Notes under the pieces: model-generated | Seen by the model: only the letters and a program-made list of their open reading frames with translations | The model's database searches: none | What the model was told of the DNA's origin: nothing | Program-made: the position numbers and the translations under genes | Assembly: GCA_050117315.1 (NCBI GenBank) | Contig: JASFMY010000066.1 | Span: 1-35,271 of the forward strand | Reading direction: 5' to 3' | Length of the DNA stretch: 35,271 nt | From: JANQIV01 sp050117315 | GTDB lineage: Bacteria; Bacteroidota; Ignavibacteria; Ignavibacteriales; Melioribacteraceae | In this document: positions 16,210-25,665 of the stretch, one piece after another | Numbering within the stretch: the stretch's first letter is position 1 | Layout: every line of letters begins with the position of its first letter

Positions 16210-16422
16210 ATGATAAACAAAGAATTACTCGACATTTTATGCTGCCCGGAATCCAAAGCCGACCTAGTACTGGAAAGTGATTTCCTGGTTTCAACAGATA
16301 AAGAAACGCGAAGAAAATATAGAATTGAAAACGACATCCCCGTTATGCTGATCGACGATTCCGAAAAATTGGATCTGGAAACCTGGCAGGAAATAATGAA
16401 GAAACACGGAAAAGAAATTTAA
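16210..16422 (+). CDS. Trm112-family small protein (UPF0434/YcaR-like)
   Basis: A 70-residue protein beginning MINKELLDILCCPESKADL and containing RKYRIENDIPVMLIDDSE. This is the bacterial Trm112-like pattern, although only two adjacent cysteines of the zinc-site type are present. The ATG at 16210 is favoured over an in-frame TTG two codons earlier because AGAGG ends about seven bases before it. Eukaryotic and archaeal Trm112 activate methyltransferases; the bacterial small proteins are poorly known. First of four same-strand genes (this, FAD oxidase, TPR, clpX). Confidence 0.85.
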   Translation: MINKELLDILCCPESKADLVLESDFLVSTDKETRRKYRIENDIPVMLIDDSEKLDLETWQEIMKKHGKEI

Positions 16423-16454
16423 TCTCATCCATTAAAACCAAGCTGAACTTACAG

Positions 16455-17945
16455 ATGATTATTAAAAACAAACCGGATGAAATTCAAAATTATTTAAATG
16501 ACGCATCCAACTTTCACGGTATGTGTGAGTGTGTGTTTATTCCCGAAAGCGAAAATGAAATTTCAAAAATTTTAAGAGACGCTAATGAAAAAAAGGTAAA
16601 AGTAACTGTCTGCGGAAACAGAACGGGATTAGCCGGATCGGCAATACCGCAAAGCGGCTGGCTTATTTCTACAGAAAAACTAAACAACGTTGTTGAAATT
16701 AACAAAGAGATGAAATATGCAGTTGTTCAGCCTGCTATTATTTTACACGAATTCCAAAAAGAAGTTGAATCACTGGGTTTATTCTATCCCCCTGATCCGA
16801 CTGAGACCAATTGTTATATCGGCGGAAATGTAGCCGCTAATTCATCAGGGGCAAAGTCGTTTAAATACGGTCCGACAAGAGATTACGTTTTGGAATTAAA
16901 ATTAATTCTTCCAAACGGCGAAAAGCTGAATATAAAAAGGGGACAATTTATTGCGGAAGAATTTAATTCAAAAATTATTTCTGAAAGCGGGTACGAATAT
17001 AACTTTGTTCTGCCGGATTATAAAATGCCGCAAACCAAACATGCTGCGGGTTACTACTGCAAACCCGGCATGGATCTGATTGATATATTTATCGGCAGCG
17101 AAGGCACTCTTGGAATTATCACCGAAATAAAACTGAGACTTTTGGATAAACCGGAAAACATTTTGTCATGTGTAGTTTTCTTTGAAAACGAATCGGACGG
17201 ACTAAATTTTATAACGGATGCAAGAAATAAAACGTTTGAATCAAGAAAAGATAACTTTGAAAATTCAGTTAATGCACTCGGACTTGAGTTCTTCGATTAT
17301 TATTCACTAAAGTTTATGATTGAAGATTATCCGAAAATTCCGTCCATTGCAAACTCAGCGGTTTGGTTTGAACAAGAAATTAATACCGGGAATGAAGAAA
17401 CGATTTTAGACGGATGGCTGCAATTAATCGAACTTAATAACGGAGATATTGAATCAGCCTGGATAGCGGCAAATGAAAAAGACAGGAACGAGTTTAAAGA
17501 TTTCAGGCATGCTATCTCGGGAAAAGTAAACGAATACGTTATAAAACATGAAATAACTAAAACCGGTACGGACACTGCAGTTCCGCACGAACAGTTTTTA
17601 ACATTTTACCGGAGCGCAAAATATTTACCTGAAAAAGCCGGAATCGATTATATAGTTTACGGGCATTTCGGAGATTCACACATTCATTTAAATATGCTTC
17701 CGAAAGATGAAGAAGAATTAAAAAAATCAAAACAGATTTATGGGAGAATATGTGAACTCGCAGTTAACCTTGGTGGAACTATTTCAGCCGAACACGGTAT
17801 AGGAAAACTAAAAAAGGAGTATTTATTAAAAATGTACGGTGAAGAAAATATTTTAAAAATGGCGCGGCTAAAAAAAATCTTTGACCCAAATTACATATTG
17901 GGGATAAATAACATCTTCGACGAAAAGTACCTTCATCAGATTTAG
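16455..17945 (+). CDS. FAD-linked oxidase, GlcD/D-lactate dehydrogenase type
   Basis: A 496-residue flavoprotein of the VAO family that oxidises a 2-hydroxy acid such as D-lactate or glycolate. The N-terminal FAD-binding domain has VTVCGNRTGLAGSAIP (phosphate loop) and PPDPTETNCYIGGNVAANSSGAKSFKYG. IGSEGTLGIITEIKLRL closes the domain. The C-terminal FAD-oxidase domain holds YGHFGDSHIHLN, with metal/substrate-binding His, and GGTISAEHGIGKLKKEYL, both hallmarks of GlcD-like enzymes. It lacks a [4Fe-4S] C-terminal extension, so it is the short form. The substrate cannot be decided. The TPR gene starts four bases after its stop. Confidence 0.93.
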   Translation: MIIKNKPDEIQNYLNDASNFHGMCECVFIPESENEISKILRDANEKKVKVTVCGNRTGLAGSAIPQSGWLISTEKLNNVVEINKEMKYAVVQPAIILHEFQKEVESLGLFYPPDPTETNCYIGGNVAANSSGAKSFKYGPTRDYVLELKLILPNGEKLNIKRGQFIAEEFNSKIISESGYEYNFVLPDYKMPQTKHAAGYYCKPGMDLIDIFIGSEGTLGIITEIKLRLLDKPENILSCVVFFENESDGLNFITDARNKTFESRKDNFENSVNALGLEFFDYYSLKFMIEDYPKIPSIANSAVWFEQEINTGNEETILDGWLQLIELNNGDIESAWIAANEKDRNEFKDFRHAISGKVNEYVIKHEITKTGTDTAVPHEQFLTFYRSAKYLPEKAGIDYIVYGHFGDSHIHLNMLPKDEEELKKSKQIYGRICELAVNLGGTISAEHGIGKLKKEYLLKMYGEENILKMARLKKIFDPNYILGINNIFDEKYLHQI

Positions 17946-17949
17946 AACA

Positions 17950-19797
17950 ATGAACTACAAATTTATAAATATAATTTTATTTCTTTTTTTTGTGTCTTTT
18001 ATAACTGCACAGAACCAGCAGATCCAGAGCAAAATAAATCTTGCCGAAATGTTTATAAAATCAGGCGAGCTGGAAAGAGCAAAAAGCCTTTATTACGATT
18101 TAGTTAACCAGCAGCCGTGGAATTTTGAATTATTCTCTTCATTAAACAATGTTTTGTTGAGATTAAAACAATATGAAGAATCGATAAACTTAATAACCGG
18201 CAAAATCAAAAGCTCACCTAACGATCCCGGTTATTACGGTTTACTGGGGACCACCTATCACACGAAAGGTGAATATGAGAAAGCTTATGAAGCATGGGAC
18301 AAAGCAATAGAGATAAGCCCCAACTCCGAATCCAACATAAGATTAATTGTAAATTTTGCCGTTCAAAACAGGGCATTCGATAAGGCGGTTGAGTATTTAC
18401 GTGAAGGAAAAGAAATTTCAAAAAATCCCACAAGCTTTTCATTTCAGCTCGGCAACTATCTGCTGTCTACAATGAAATTCAAGGAAGGGGCTGACGAATT
18501 CTGTGAAATAGTAAAACAAAACCCGAAACAGTTAAATTCTGTGAAAGGAAGGTTTCAAAGATATTTGAATAGAGAACAGGCTTATAATGCGTTTATAGAA
18601 TCCGTTGAAAATTATTACGACGAAACAAACATGCCTCAATACCTGGAATTGCTAGGTTTCATTTATTCCTTTTCCAAAAAATATGACAAAGCATTTAAAA
18701 CCCTGGTTAAGTATGAAGAAGAAACTAAATCAAACGGAATAAAAATTTATAATTTCGCAAACAATTCATTTCTTGAAAAAAACTACGAAATATCGCAATC
18801 GGCTTACAAATATTTAATTGATAATTATGAGAATTCATCGTTCATCCCTAAATGCAGAATTGGTTACATCAGATCAAAACATTTTAAGCTGGAAGGTGAA
18901 TTAAAAAATCACAAACAATGGAAACCGCTCTTATCAGTCGATACAACGGGTGCCTATCAATTTGATGAAGTTTTAGATACTTACAACGAGCTAATCAATA
19001 AATATAATAGGGCTAGTTACAAAATCGAGATACTTTACGAAATAGGAAAAATCTACGAAGAAATTTATTATGACTTTCAAAAAGCCGATAGTGTTTATAA
19101 ATCAATTATTCACTTGAATAAAAATTCACGTATTACGAATGAATCTCTTGCCAGGCTGGTTTCTCTTTCAATAAAAAACAATAACATAAAAGATGCCGAA
19201 AAATATACTGCCCAAATTTTAACCGGCAAAAAAAGCAACCAGGATCAAAGAAGCTTTGCAAAATTTATAAATGCAAAAATATCCTTCTGGAAAGGTGATG
19301 TGGATTCTTCTCTCAACCAGCTTCAACAAATTACCAACAATTTGACGGATAATTACTCAAATAATGCCATTGAACTTTCGATAATACAAAATAGTTTAAA
19401 AAAAGATTCTGTGAGTTTAACTAAATTTGCAAAAGCAGACATGTTAATTAAACAGCAAAAATATGTTGATGCTAAAAATATCTTAAATGAATTAGCTGGC
19501 AACAAAAATTTATTTTTGATTACTGACGCAGTTAAATATAAGCTTGCAGAAATTAATATAACTTTGGACAGCCTTGAAATCGCTGAAAGGTTGTTAACTG
19601 AAATTTCGGATTCGGAAATGACTTCTGCTTATTCCGATAAATCGTTGTTTCTTTTGGGGAATCTTTATTTAAAAAGATTGAATAATAATTCGAAAGCAAG
19701 GCTTGTTTACCAGAAATTGCTTGAAAATTTCCCCAACAGCCTTTATTTTGATAAGTCAAGACAAATTTTAAATAGTTTAGGCGAAAGGAATATATGA
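17950..19797 (+). CDS. Secreted/periplasmic TPR-repeat protein
   Basis: A 615-residue protein with a signal peptide (hydrophobic residues 3-18, FINIILFLFFVSFITAQ) and tetratricopeptide-type repeats through the chain. Examples are AEMFIKSGELERAKSLYYDLVNQ, LLGTTYHTKGEYEKAYEAWDKA and ALYEIGKIYEEIYYDFQKA-like segments near 360-390, and a final LLGNLYLKRLNNNSKARLVYQKLLENFP. TPRs serve as protein-interaction scaffolds, often in envelope assembly in Bacteroidota-like bacteria. It overlaps clpX by four bases (ATGA) and follows the FAD oxidase by four, so it is probably in an operon. Exact role unknown. Confidence 0.85.
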   Translation: MNYKFINIILFLFFVSFITAQNQQIQSKINLAEMFIKSGELERAKSLYYDLVNQQPWNFELFSSLNNVLLRLKQYEESINLITGKIKSSPNDPGYYGLLGTTYHTKGEYEKAYEAWDKAIEISPNSESNIRLIVNFAVQNRAFDKAVEYLREGKEISKNPTSFSFQLGNYLLSTMKFKEGADEFCEIVKQNPKQLNSVKGRFQRYLNREQAYNAFIESVENYYDETNMPQYLELLGFIYSFSKKYDKAFKTLVKYEEETKSNGIKIYNFANNSFLEKNYEISQSAYKYLIDNYENSSFIPKCRIGYIRSKHFKLEGELKNHKQWKPLLSVDTTGAYQFDEVLDTYNELINKYNRASYKIEILYEIGKIYEEIYYDFQKADSVYKSIIHLNKNSRITNESLARLVSLSIKNNNIKDAEKYTAQILTGKKSNQDQRSFAKFINAKISFWKGDVDSSLNQLQQITNNLTDNYSNNAIELSIIQNSLKKDSVSLTKFAKADMLIKQQKYVDAKNILNELAGNKNLFLITDAVKYKLAEINITLDSLEIAERLLTEISDSEMTSAYSDKSLFLLGNLYLKRLNNNSKARLVYQKLLENFPNSLYFDKSRQILNSLGERNI

Positions 19798-21044
19798 CAG
19801 AAACAGAAGAAAAAAAGATCAAATGTTCATTCTGCGGAAGAGACTCTTCTGAAGTAGCAAGTATGGTTGCAGGACCGGATGTTTATATCTGTGACATTTG
19901 TATAAAAACAAGTGTTGACATCCTCAAAAATAATCTTGCTGCTTTTAATAACAAAGGTTCTTCAAAAGGTAATCTTACTCCCGATTTAATTAAAAAGAAC
20001 CTGGACGAATATGTTATCGGCCAGGACAGGGCGAAGAAGGTTTTATCGGTTGCAGTTTATAATCATTATAAAAGAATCAACGCTACAGATTCTTATTTTG
20101 AACTTGATGATGTGGAAATAGAAAAAAGCAATATTCTATTAATTGGTCCTACGGGTGTCGGTAAAACATTGGTTGCACAGACACTTGCAAAAATACTTGA
20201 TGTTCCTTTTGCAATTGCAGATGCAACAACTTTAACCGAAGCTGGGTATGTCGGCGATGATGTTGAAACAGTTTTAGTTAGGCTGCTTCAGGCTGCCGAT
20301 TATAATCTTGAAAAGGCTCAAAAAGGAATTATTTATATTGACGAGCTCGATAAAATTTCAAGAAAAAGTGAAAGCACATCTATCACACGCGATGTCTCCG
20401 GTGAAGGCGTTCAGCAGGCATTACTCAAAATTTTAGAAGGAACAGTTGCAGGAGTACCACCGCGCGGCGGAAGAAAACACCCGGAACAAAGCTTAATAAA
20501 TATTAATACGAAAAATATTTTATTTATAGTCGGCGGTGCATTTGACGGTATCGACCCTATTATTGCTTCACGAATCAACAAAAACACGATGGGATTCGGC
20601 ACGGATATTTCAAGCAATGAGGAATTAAACAAAGACGACCTCATTCAGCTTATACAGCCTGAAGATTTATTGAAGTATGGGCTTATCCCGGAATTGATAG
20701 GCAGACTGCCTGTTGTAGCGCCTTTACATTCGTTAAACGAAGATGCGCTCAAAAATATCTTAACACAACCCAAAAATGCCATTGTAAAACAATTTAAAAA
20801 ATTGTTTTTAATAGAAGGCACTGAATTGGAATTTGAAGATGAAGCTTTGGATGCAATAGTTAAACAAGCACAGGAAAGAAAAACAGGCGCAAGGGCTTTA
20901 AGGTCGATTGTTGAGAATGTATTGCTTGATATTATGTACGAAATTCCAACAATGGAAAATGTTGATAAATGTTTGATTACCAAAGATACTGTCCAAAAGG
21001 GTTCAAAACCTCTTTACATTGAATCCGACAGAAAATCTGCATAG
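19794..21044 (+). CDS. clpX: ATP-dependent protease ATP-binding subunit ClpX
   Basis: A 416-residue AAA+ unfoldase that feeds substrates to ClpP. The N-terminal zinc-binding domain has CSFCG (Cys11, Cys14) and CDIC (Cys33, Cys36). Walker A GPTGVGKT is at residues 118-125, pore-1 loop GYVG at 151-154, and Walker B YIDELDK at 181-187. The RGGRKHPEQ pore loop and sensor-2 region GARALRSIVENVLLDIMYE are intact. KYGLIPELIGRLPVVA matches the conserved ClpX segment. Start ATGA overlaps the TPR gene. In most bacteria clpX follows tig-clpP; here it follows a TPR gene, and clpP is not in the window. Confidence 0.98.
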   Translation: MTETEEKKIKCSFCGRDSSEVASMVAGPDVYICDICIKTSVDILKNNLAAFNNKGSSKGNLTPDLIKKNLDEYVIGQDRAKKVLSVAVYNHYKRINATDSYFELDDVEIEKSNILLIGPTGVGKTLVAQTLAKILDVPFAIADATTLTEAGYVGDDVETVLVRLLQAADYNLEKAQKGIIYIDELDKISRKSESTSITRDVSGEGVQQALLKILEGTVAGVPPRGGRKHPEQSLININTKNILFIVGGAFDGIDPIIASRINKNTMGFGTDISSNEELNKDDLIQLIQPEDLLKYGLIPELIGRLPVVAPLHSLNEDALKNILTQPKNAIVKQFKKLFLIEGTELEFEDEALDAIVKQAQERKTGARALRSIVENVLLDIMYEIPTMENVDKCLITKDTVQKGSKPLYIESDRKSA

Positions 21045-21114
21045 TTTTTTATTTAGGGCTCTGTTTGAAACAAAATAGGGCCTTCTCTTTTTTAATCTCA
21101 TAAAAAAACCGCAA

Positions 21115-22368
21115 ATGAAAACACATTTAATTTTCTTTTTTGTTTTTTCACTTTCGATCGGCGCCCAAACAAAAATACTTATCCCGATGGATTTGGAACA
21201 GACCGATCATTTAAAAGCATACGGAATAACCTTTAATGCACTTAAAGAAAATTTAACTGCGGACTGGCTTTTGAATTACCGCGGCGGTTCTTTCCTGATC
21301 GACTATTCGGAAAAACTTTCCATGCAATGCAGGATTAAAGGTGTAAGTTTTGAACAGATTACAAGCCAGCAAGCTGCCGAAATATATGCTTTCGTTCAAA
21401 GTGAAGATCAAAATATGGAAGTGGTCAGATTAGAAAAAGCTCCTAAAATAGCGGTCTACGTTCCTCCAACTTACCAACCCTGGGATGACGCCGTAACAAT
21501 GGTTTTGGAATATGCAGAGGTTGAATATTCCAAACTCTGGATTGAAGAAATACTCCGTGGTGATCTTGAAAAATATGACTGGCTTCATTTACACCACGAA
21601 GATTTCACAGGACAGTACGGGAAATTTTATGCAAGCTTTAGGGGAGCACAATGGTATATTGAACAACAAATTCTTTTTGAGAATGAGGCTAAAAGGCTCG
21701 GTTTCTCAAAAGTTTCAAATATGGAAAAAGCAGTAGTACAGACAATAAAAGATTACATTGGCCATGGCGGATTTTTATTTGCAATGTGCTCCGCAACCGA
21801 TTCATACGACATTGCCCTTGCAGCCATGAACGTTGATATCGTGGACCAGATGTTTGACGGAGATGCACCGGATGCAGATGCGGAATCAAAGTTGAATTTT
21901 GAAAATACACTGGCTTTTGAAAATTTCGACCTGGAAATGAACCCGTTCGTTTATGAATACAGCGACATAGATATTCAACCTTTTGAAGTTGGGAATCAGA
22001 ATAATGATTACTTTACTTTGTTTGAGTTCTCCGCCAAATACGATCCCGTGCCCACTATGCTTACGCAATGCCACACAAATCTTGTACGCGGATTTATGGG
22101 GCAAACAACAATGTTCAGAAAAGATAAAATTAAAAAGTCTGTTTATTTATTAGCAGAACGCGCCGGAACAGACCAGGTAAAATATATTCACGGGAATTAC
22201 GGCAGGGGTACGTTTACATTCTACGGCGGGCATGATCCAGAGGATTACCAGCATGCAGTAGGAGATCCGCCTACTGAGTTAAGCCTCCATAAAAACTCAC
22301 CGGGTTATAGATTAATCTTAAATAATATTCTATTTCCTGCAGCAAAAAAGAAAAAGCAAAAAACTTAA
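21115..22368 (+). CDS. Secreted protein with amidotransferase-like features, function unknown
   Basis: A 417-residue protein with a cleavable signal peptide (MKTHLIFFFVFSLSIGAQ). The region at residues 110-160 (KIAVYVPPTYQPWDDAVTMV, then YDWLHLHHEDFTGQYGKFYA) and the later GHGGFLFAMCSATDSYDIAL suggest a flavodoxin-like/class I amidotransferase-type fold. Cys in FAMCSATD sits at the nucleophile elbow position. GRGTFTFYGGHDPEDYQHAVGDPP near the end could bind a ligand. I recall similar Bacteroidota proteins named asparagine synthetase B in databases, but no AsnB domain is visible, so that name should not be used. The basic tail KKKKQKT is odd. It begins 70 bases after clpX and may be separately expressed. 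Confidence 0.7.
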   Translation: MKTHLIFFFVFSLSIGAQTKILIPMDLEQTDHLKAYGITFNALKENLTADWLLNYRGGSFLIDYSEKLSMQCRIKGVSFEQITSQQAAEIYAFVQSEDQNMEVVRLEKAPKIAVYVPPTYQPWDDAVTMVLEYAEVEYSKLWIEEILRGDLEKYDWLHLHHEDFTGQYGKFYASFRGAQWYIEQQILFENEAKRLGFSKVSNMEKAVVQTIKDYIGHGGFLFAMCSATDSYDIALAAMNVDIVDQMFDGDAPDADAESKLNFENTLAFENFDLEMNPFVYEYSDIDIQPFEVGNQNNDYFTLFEFSAKYDPVPTMLTQCHTNLVRGFMGQTTMFRKDKIKKSVYLLAERAGTDQVKYIHGNYGRGTFTFYGGHDPEDYQHAVGDPPTELSLHKNSPGYRLILNNILFPAAKKKKQKT

Positions 22369-22591
22369 AGGTAAAACCCCGCTTCCGGAAAGAATTTATA
22401 GATATTTAATCTATTATAATAAATTTCATTTTTTCAATTCCCAAATTATTCCCTAAACATTAAGACTGTGAAAATGCCCCAAAAAGGAACAGGAATTGCT
22501 TCATTATGTATAAGTTCTAAATTCTTAATAGGAATAAAAGACCTAACAGGAGTAGTCGAATAAATTTATATAAACTTATTCAGAGTCATAA

Positions 22592-23698
22592 ATGATTTTG
22601 CAGTTCATTAATAAGTATTCAATTTTTAAAAATAAAAAAAGTATTCTCATTCACCTGGCGGCATGGTCTCTTCTTCTATTGCTTCCTTACCCATTATCAA
22701 CTTACTCCAAAGTAAAGGTAAGCTACAATTTTCACATGTTGTTTGTTTTTTTTCATTTAATAATTTTTTATACAAATTATTTTTTTTTGATACCTTCTCT
22801 ATTATTTAGAAGGAAAGCTGTACAATATTTATTCTTATCGGTTATTCTATTTCTCTCAACATTTTATATCAAAGAATTCGTCATTGAACACTATTTTGGT
22901 ATGCAAATGGTTGATCCCGTAAAATTTATGATCCCGGGTAAACTAGCGTTTTCAGATGCTGCGGTTGCCCTATTACCTCAGATCAATGTAGCGAATAACA
23001 TACAAGTTGTATTCACTATAAATACGTTTATGTTCTTTTATATCATCAGCCTTGCACTAAGGTTTTTTCAGAAATGGCAGAGAGATGAAAACGATAAAGC
23101 GAAACTGGAGAAAGAAAAAATTTCGACGGAATTATCATTCTTAAAGCATCAAATAAATCCCCATTTTATATTCAATTCACTTAACAGTATTTACTCATTA
23201 TCAATGAGCAACTCCAAATCAGCATCGGAATCTATACTAAAGTTGTCGTCCATATTAAGGTATATGCTCTACCAGTCTGATAAAAATGTGTGTAATTCAA
23301 CCGAAGAGTTAACAATAATTGATGATTATATTCAACTTCAGAAGTTAAGATTAAGCGATAAGGTTTCCGTTGAGTACAAATTTATAAAGGATTCTGTTGA
23401 GTACAAAATAGAACCCTTAATAATTATTACTCTTTTAGAGAATGCATTCAAATATGGAGTGGATACTAATTCCAATTCCTTTATTCAAATTCTCATCACA
23501 ATCATAAACGGAAAACTTACGTTAAAAGTTAAAAATAAAATTGTGCGTCAAATTAAAGGCGGGGAGCAACACAGCGGCATTGGCCTGAAAAATCTTCAAA
23601 GAAGATTGGATTTAGTATATCCAAATAGATATAGTTATAATTATAATGTTGATTTTAAAAATATGATCTACTCTGTTTTTTTGGAGATAAATTTATAA
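22592..23698 (+). CDS. LytS/YehU-type sensor histidine kinase
   Basis: A 368-residue membrane kinase. About four helices occupy residues 15-165 (ILIHLAAWSLLLLLPYP, FHLIIFYTNYFFLIP, YLFLSVILFLSTFYI, TFMFFYIISLALRFF). A short coiled coil follows, then the His_kinase domain with LKHQINPHFIFNSLNSIYSL, where the His in NPHF is the phospho-acceptor. The ATPase part has LLENAFKYGV (N box) and HSGIGLKNLQRRLDLVYP (G box). There is no large periplasmic sensor, so the stimulus is probably read in the membrane. The response-regulator gene begins one base after its stop. Confidence 0.93.
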   Translation: MILQFINKYSIFKNKKSILIHLAAWSLLLLLPYPLSTYSKVKVSYNFHMLFVFFHLIIFYTNYFFLIPSLLFRRKAVQYLFLSVILFLSTFYIKEFVIEHYFGMQMVDPVKFMIPGKLAFSDAAVALLPQINVANNIQVVFTINTFMFFYIISLALRFFQKWQRDENDKAKLEKEKISTELSFLKHQINPHFIFNSLNSIYSLSMSNSKSASESILKLSSILRYMLYQSDKNVCNSTEELTIIDDYIQLQKLRLSDKVSVEYKFIKDSVEYKIEPLIIITLLENAFKYGVDTNSNSFIQILITIINGKLTLKVKNKIVRQIKGGEQHSGIGLKNLQRRLDLVYPNRYSYNYNVDFKNMIYSVFLEINL

Positions 23699-23699
23699 A

Positions 23700-24407
23700 A
23701 TGAATTGTTTAGCCATTGACGACGAACCTTTAGCATTAAATGTTATAAAAGAGCATTGCAAAAAAGTTAATTCAATTAATTTGATTGCAACGTATACAAA
23801 TGCAATAGATGCTATTACAGAAATCAACAATAATAAGATTGATTTGATTTTCCTGGATATTGAAATGCCGAAAATCACCGGTTTGGAATTTATAAAATCT
23901 CTTTCTAACCCTCCTTTAATAATTTTTACAACCGCTTTCCCAAACCATGCAATAGACGGTTTTGAACTTGATGCCGTAGACTATCTTCTTAAACCTATTT
24001 CATTTGAAAAATTTTTAAAGGCCGTAAACAAAGCATCAATAAGGCTTGCTGCTAAAAAAGGGGATTTATTCTCTCAAAACAATAAACCGGCCGAATACTT
24101 ATTTGTTAAAGTAGACTATAGCACGGTAAAAGTTTCTTTTAGTGAAATAAATTATGTTGAGGGATTAAAAGATTATATCAAAATATACACTAACGAAAAA
24201 CCTATAATTACCAAAAGCACCATCAAACATATGGAAAGTAAATTGCCTACAGAACTCTTCGTAAGAGTACATAAATCATACATTATTTCTATAAACAAAA
24301 TTGATAAAATCGAATACAACCATATCATTATTGGCCAAACAAAAATTCCAATAGGTTTACAATTTAAAGATTCATTTTACGAGAAAATAGACCGGCATAG
24401 ATTATAA
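23700..24407 (+). CDS. LytTR-family response regulator
   Basis: A 235-residue two-domain regulator. The receiver domain (1-120) has Asp7/Asp8 for magnesium, phospho-acceptor Asp53 in FLDIEMPK, the switch Thr in FTTAF, and Lys in LLKPISFEKF. The LytTR DNA-binding domain (about 135-232) has YLFVKVDYSTVKVSFSEINYVEGLKDYIKIY and FVRVHKSYIISINKID. LytTR proteins bind tandem 9-bp boxes upstream of target promoters. Partner of the preceding kinase. The nearby convergent envelope genes and the divergent promoter at 27022-27417 are natural candidate targets, but this is inference. Confidence 0.95.
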   Translation: MNCLAIDDEPLALNVIKEHCKKVNSINLIATYTNAIDAITEINNNKIDLIFLDIEMPKITGLEFIKSLSNPPLIIFTTAFPNHAIDGFELDAVDYLLKPISFEKFLKAVNKASIRLAAKKGDLFSQNNKPAEYLFVKVDYSTVKVSFSEINYVEGLKDYIKIYTNEKPIITKSTIKHMESKLPTELFVRVHKSYIISINKIDKIEYNHIIIGQTKIPIGLQFKDSFYEKIDRHRL

Positions 24408-24412
24408 AATAA

Positions 24413-25657
24413 TCACCTGGTGGTAAGTCTCTGAAACCAGAACTGATGTAACGAAACATTTAAATAAAATCCCCAATAGGTATTCTTTATCAAACCGTTG
24501 CTTAAAGTGCCTTCTTCACCATACTCAACAGAAAGGTTAATCATACTTGTGTTATCGTAAGGAATCCCGATACCCAAGGTAAGCCCCATTGAGTTAATGC
24601 GTGTGTTATCAATTTCGAGATAAGAATTTTTGTAATTTCCTCCTGCTCTATAATATAGTCTCTTCCACCAGGAGGCCCTATAGTCTTGATCTGGAGAATA
24701 TTCCACGCCCAATGAAAAGCGACTGCTGTTTTTTGTATCAAGATTAGGATTTGAGAAATCCACACTAGACCAATTATTCCACTCATAGTCCAAACCGGCT
24801 CTGAAATTGCTGCCCTTTTTAACTGATAATCCTATACCGAATTTTTCAGGAACTTTTAGATCTAAATCATCGTCTTCCTCTAATTCAATAGTTTCATCGC
24901 TATAACTAAATTGCACATCAACGTCAGTATTCAGTGTTTTGCTGCCTCCGTAAATTAAACCGACTGTATATAGCCAGTCATTGTCCTTTATAAAATATTG
25001 TAATCCGTAATCTAAATAAAAATCGCTTACAGTTCGCTTAGTTTCCAGTTCATACCCTTCAAAGTTGTCATTCCCGACGACAGTTTCCGTTAGAGTATTC
25101 GGGCCGGAGATAAAGTTAGCGTTCAATCCAACCAATAACCCTTTATATACTTTAAATGAACTTCCAAAATAAATCCTGCTCAAGCCGCCGGAACCTGTGT
25201 ATTCCTTTTCATATGTACCGGTTTCACCCTCGATTTCGGCGGTGGAACTAATTTCGTAATCAATTGAACTCAAGGGAACTATTCCGAGGCTGAATGTCCA
25301 CCATTTCGCGAAATAGAAACTTGTGGAAAAATAACTGAAATTAATATCCTTGGTGGTTTGTGAGTCTTTTCTATCTTTAGATTTGTTGTTTACACCGTAA
25401 ACACCTGCTTCGAGTATAACCGAATTCGGAACTATTCCAATGTAGGATGCAGGATTTAGATAATTAACTGATCTTCCCGATTGAAAAGCAATTCCCGTAC
25501 CCCCTAATGATCTATTTATTCCGAAACTATTATCAGATAATTGACCAAGTCCGTACATAGAATATATAGAGTTATAAACCTGCGCTTTTAATGAATTTGC
25601 AAAAACACAAGTAGCAAATGCAGCTATAATCAAAACGATATTTTTTTTAATAATCAA
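24413..25657 (-). CDS. Outer-membrane beta-barrel protein (FadL/OmpP1-like)
   Basis: A 414-residue protein with a signal peptide (VLIIAAFATCVFANSLKAQ) and then alternating amphipathic strands over the full length, with many aromatic residues. The N-terminal part SMYGLGQLSDNSFGINRSLGGTGIAF and YLNPASYIGI resembles the plug region of FadL/OmpP1-type proteins of the Bacteroidota. The last residues (YLNVSLHQFWFQRLTTR) fit a barrel end. The only start available is TTG at 25657, since an in-frame TAA precedes it directly and the next ATG lies after the signal. It begins eight bases after the DUF4270 stop, so translation is probably coupled. The ends of this gene and the LytTR gene are only five bases apart. 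Confidence 0.85.
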   Translation of the reverse strand: MIIKKNIVLIIAAFATCVFANSLKAQVYNSIYSMYGLGQLSDNSFGINRSLGGTGIAFQSGRSVNYLNPASYIGIVPNSVILEAGVYGVNNKSKDRKDSQTTKDINFSYFSTSFYFAKWWTFSLGIVPLSSIDYEISSTAEIEGETGTYEKEYTGSGGLSRIYFGSSFKVYKGLLVGLNANFISGPNTLTETVVGNDNFEGYELETKRTVSDFYLDYGLQYFIKDNDWLYTVGLIYGGSKTLNTDVDVQFSYSDETIELEEDDDLDLKVPEKFGIGLSVKKGSNFRAGLDYEWNNWSSVDFSNPNLDTKNSSRFSLGVEYSPDQDYRASWWKRLYYRAGGNYKNSYLEIDNTRINSMGLTLGIGIPYDNTSMINLSVEYGEEGTLSNGLIKNTYWGFYLNVSLHQFWFQRLTTR

Positions 25658-25665
25658 TTACAATC

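Noticed and set aside
21045..21100. Terminator after clpX
   Set aside because: AGGGCT and AGGGCC are direct rather than inverted, and no stable stem could be drawn.
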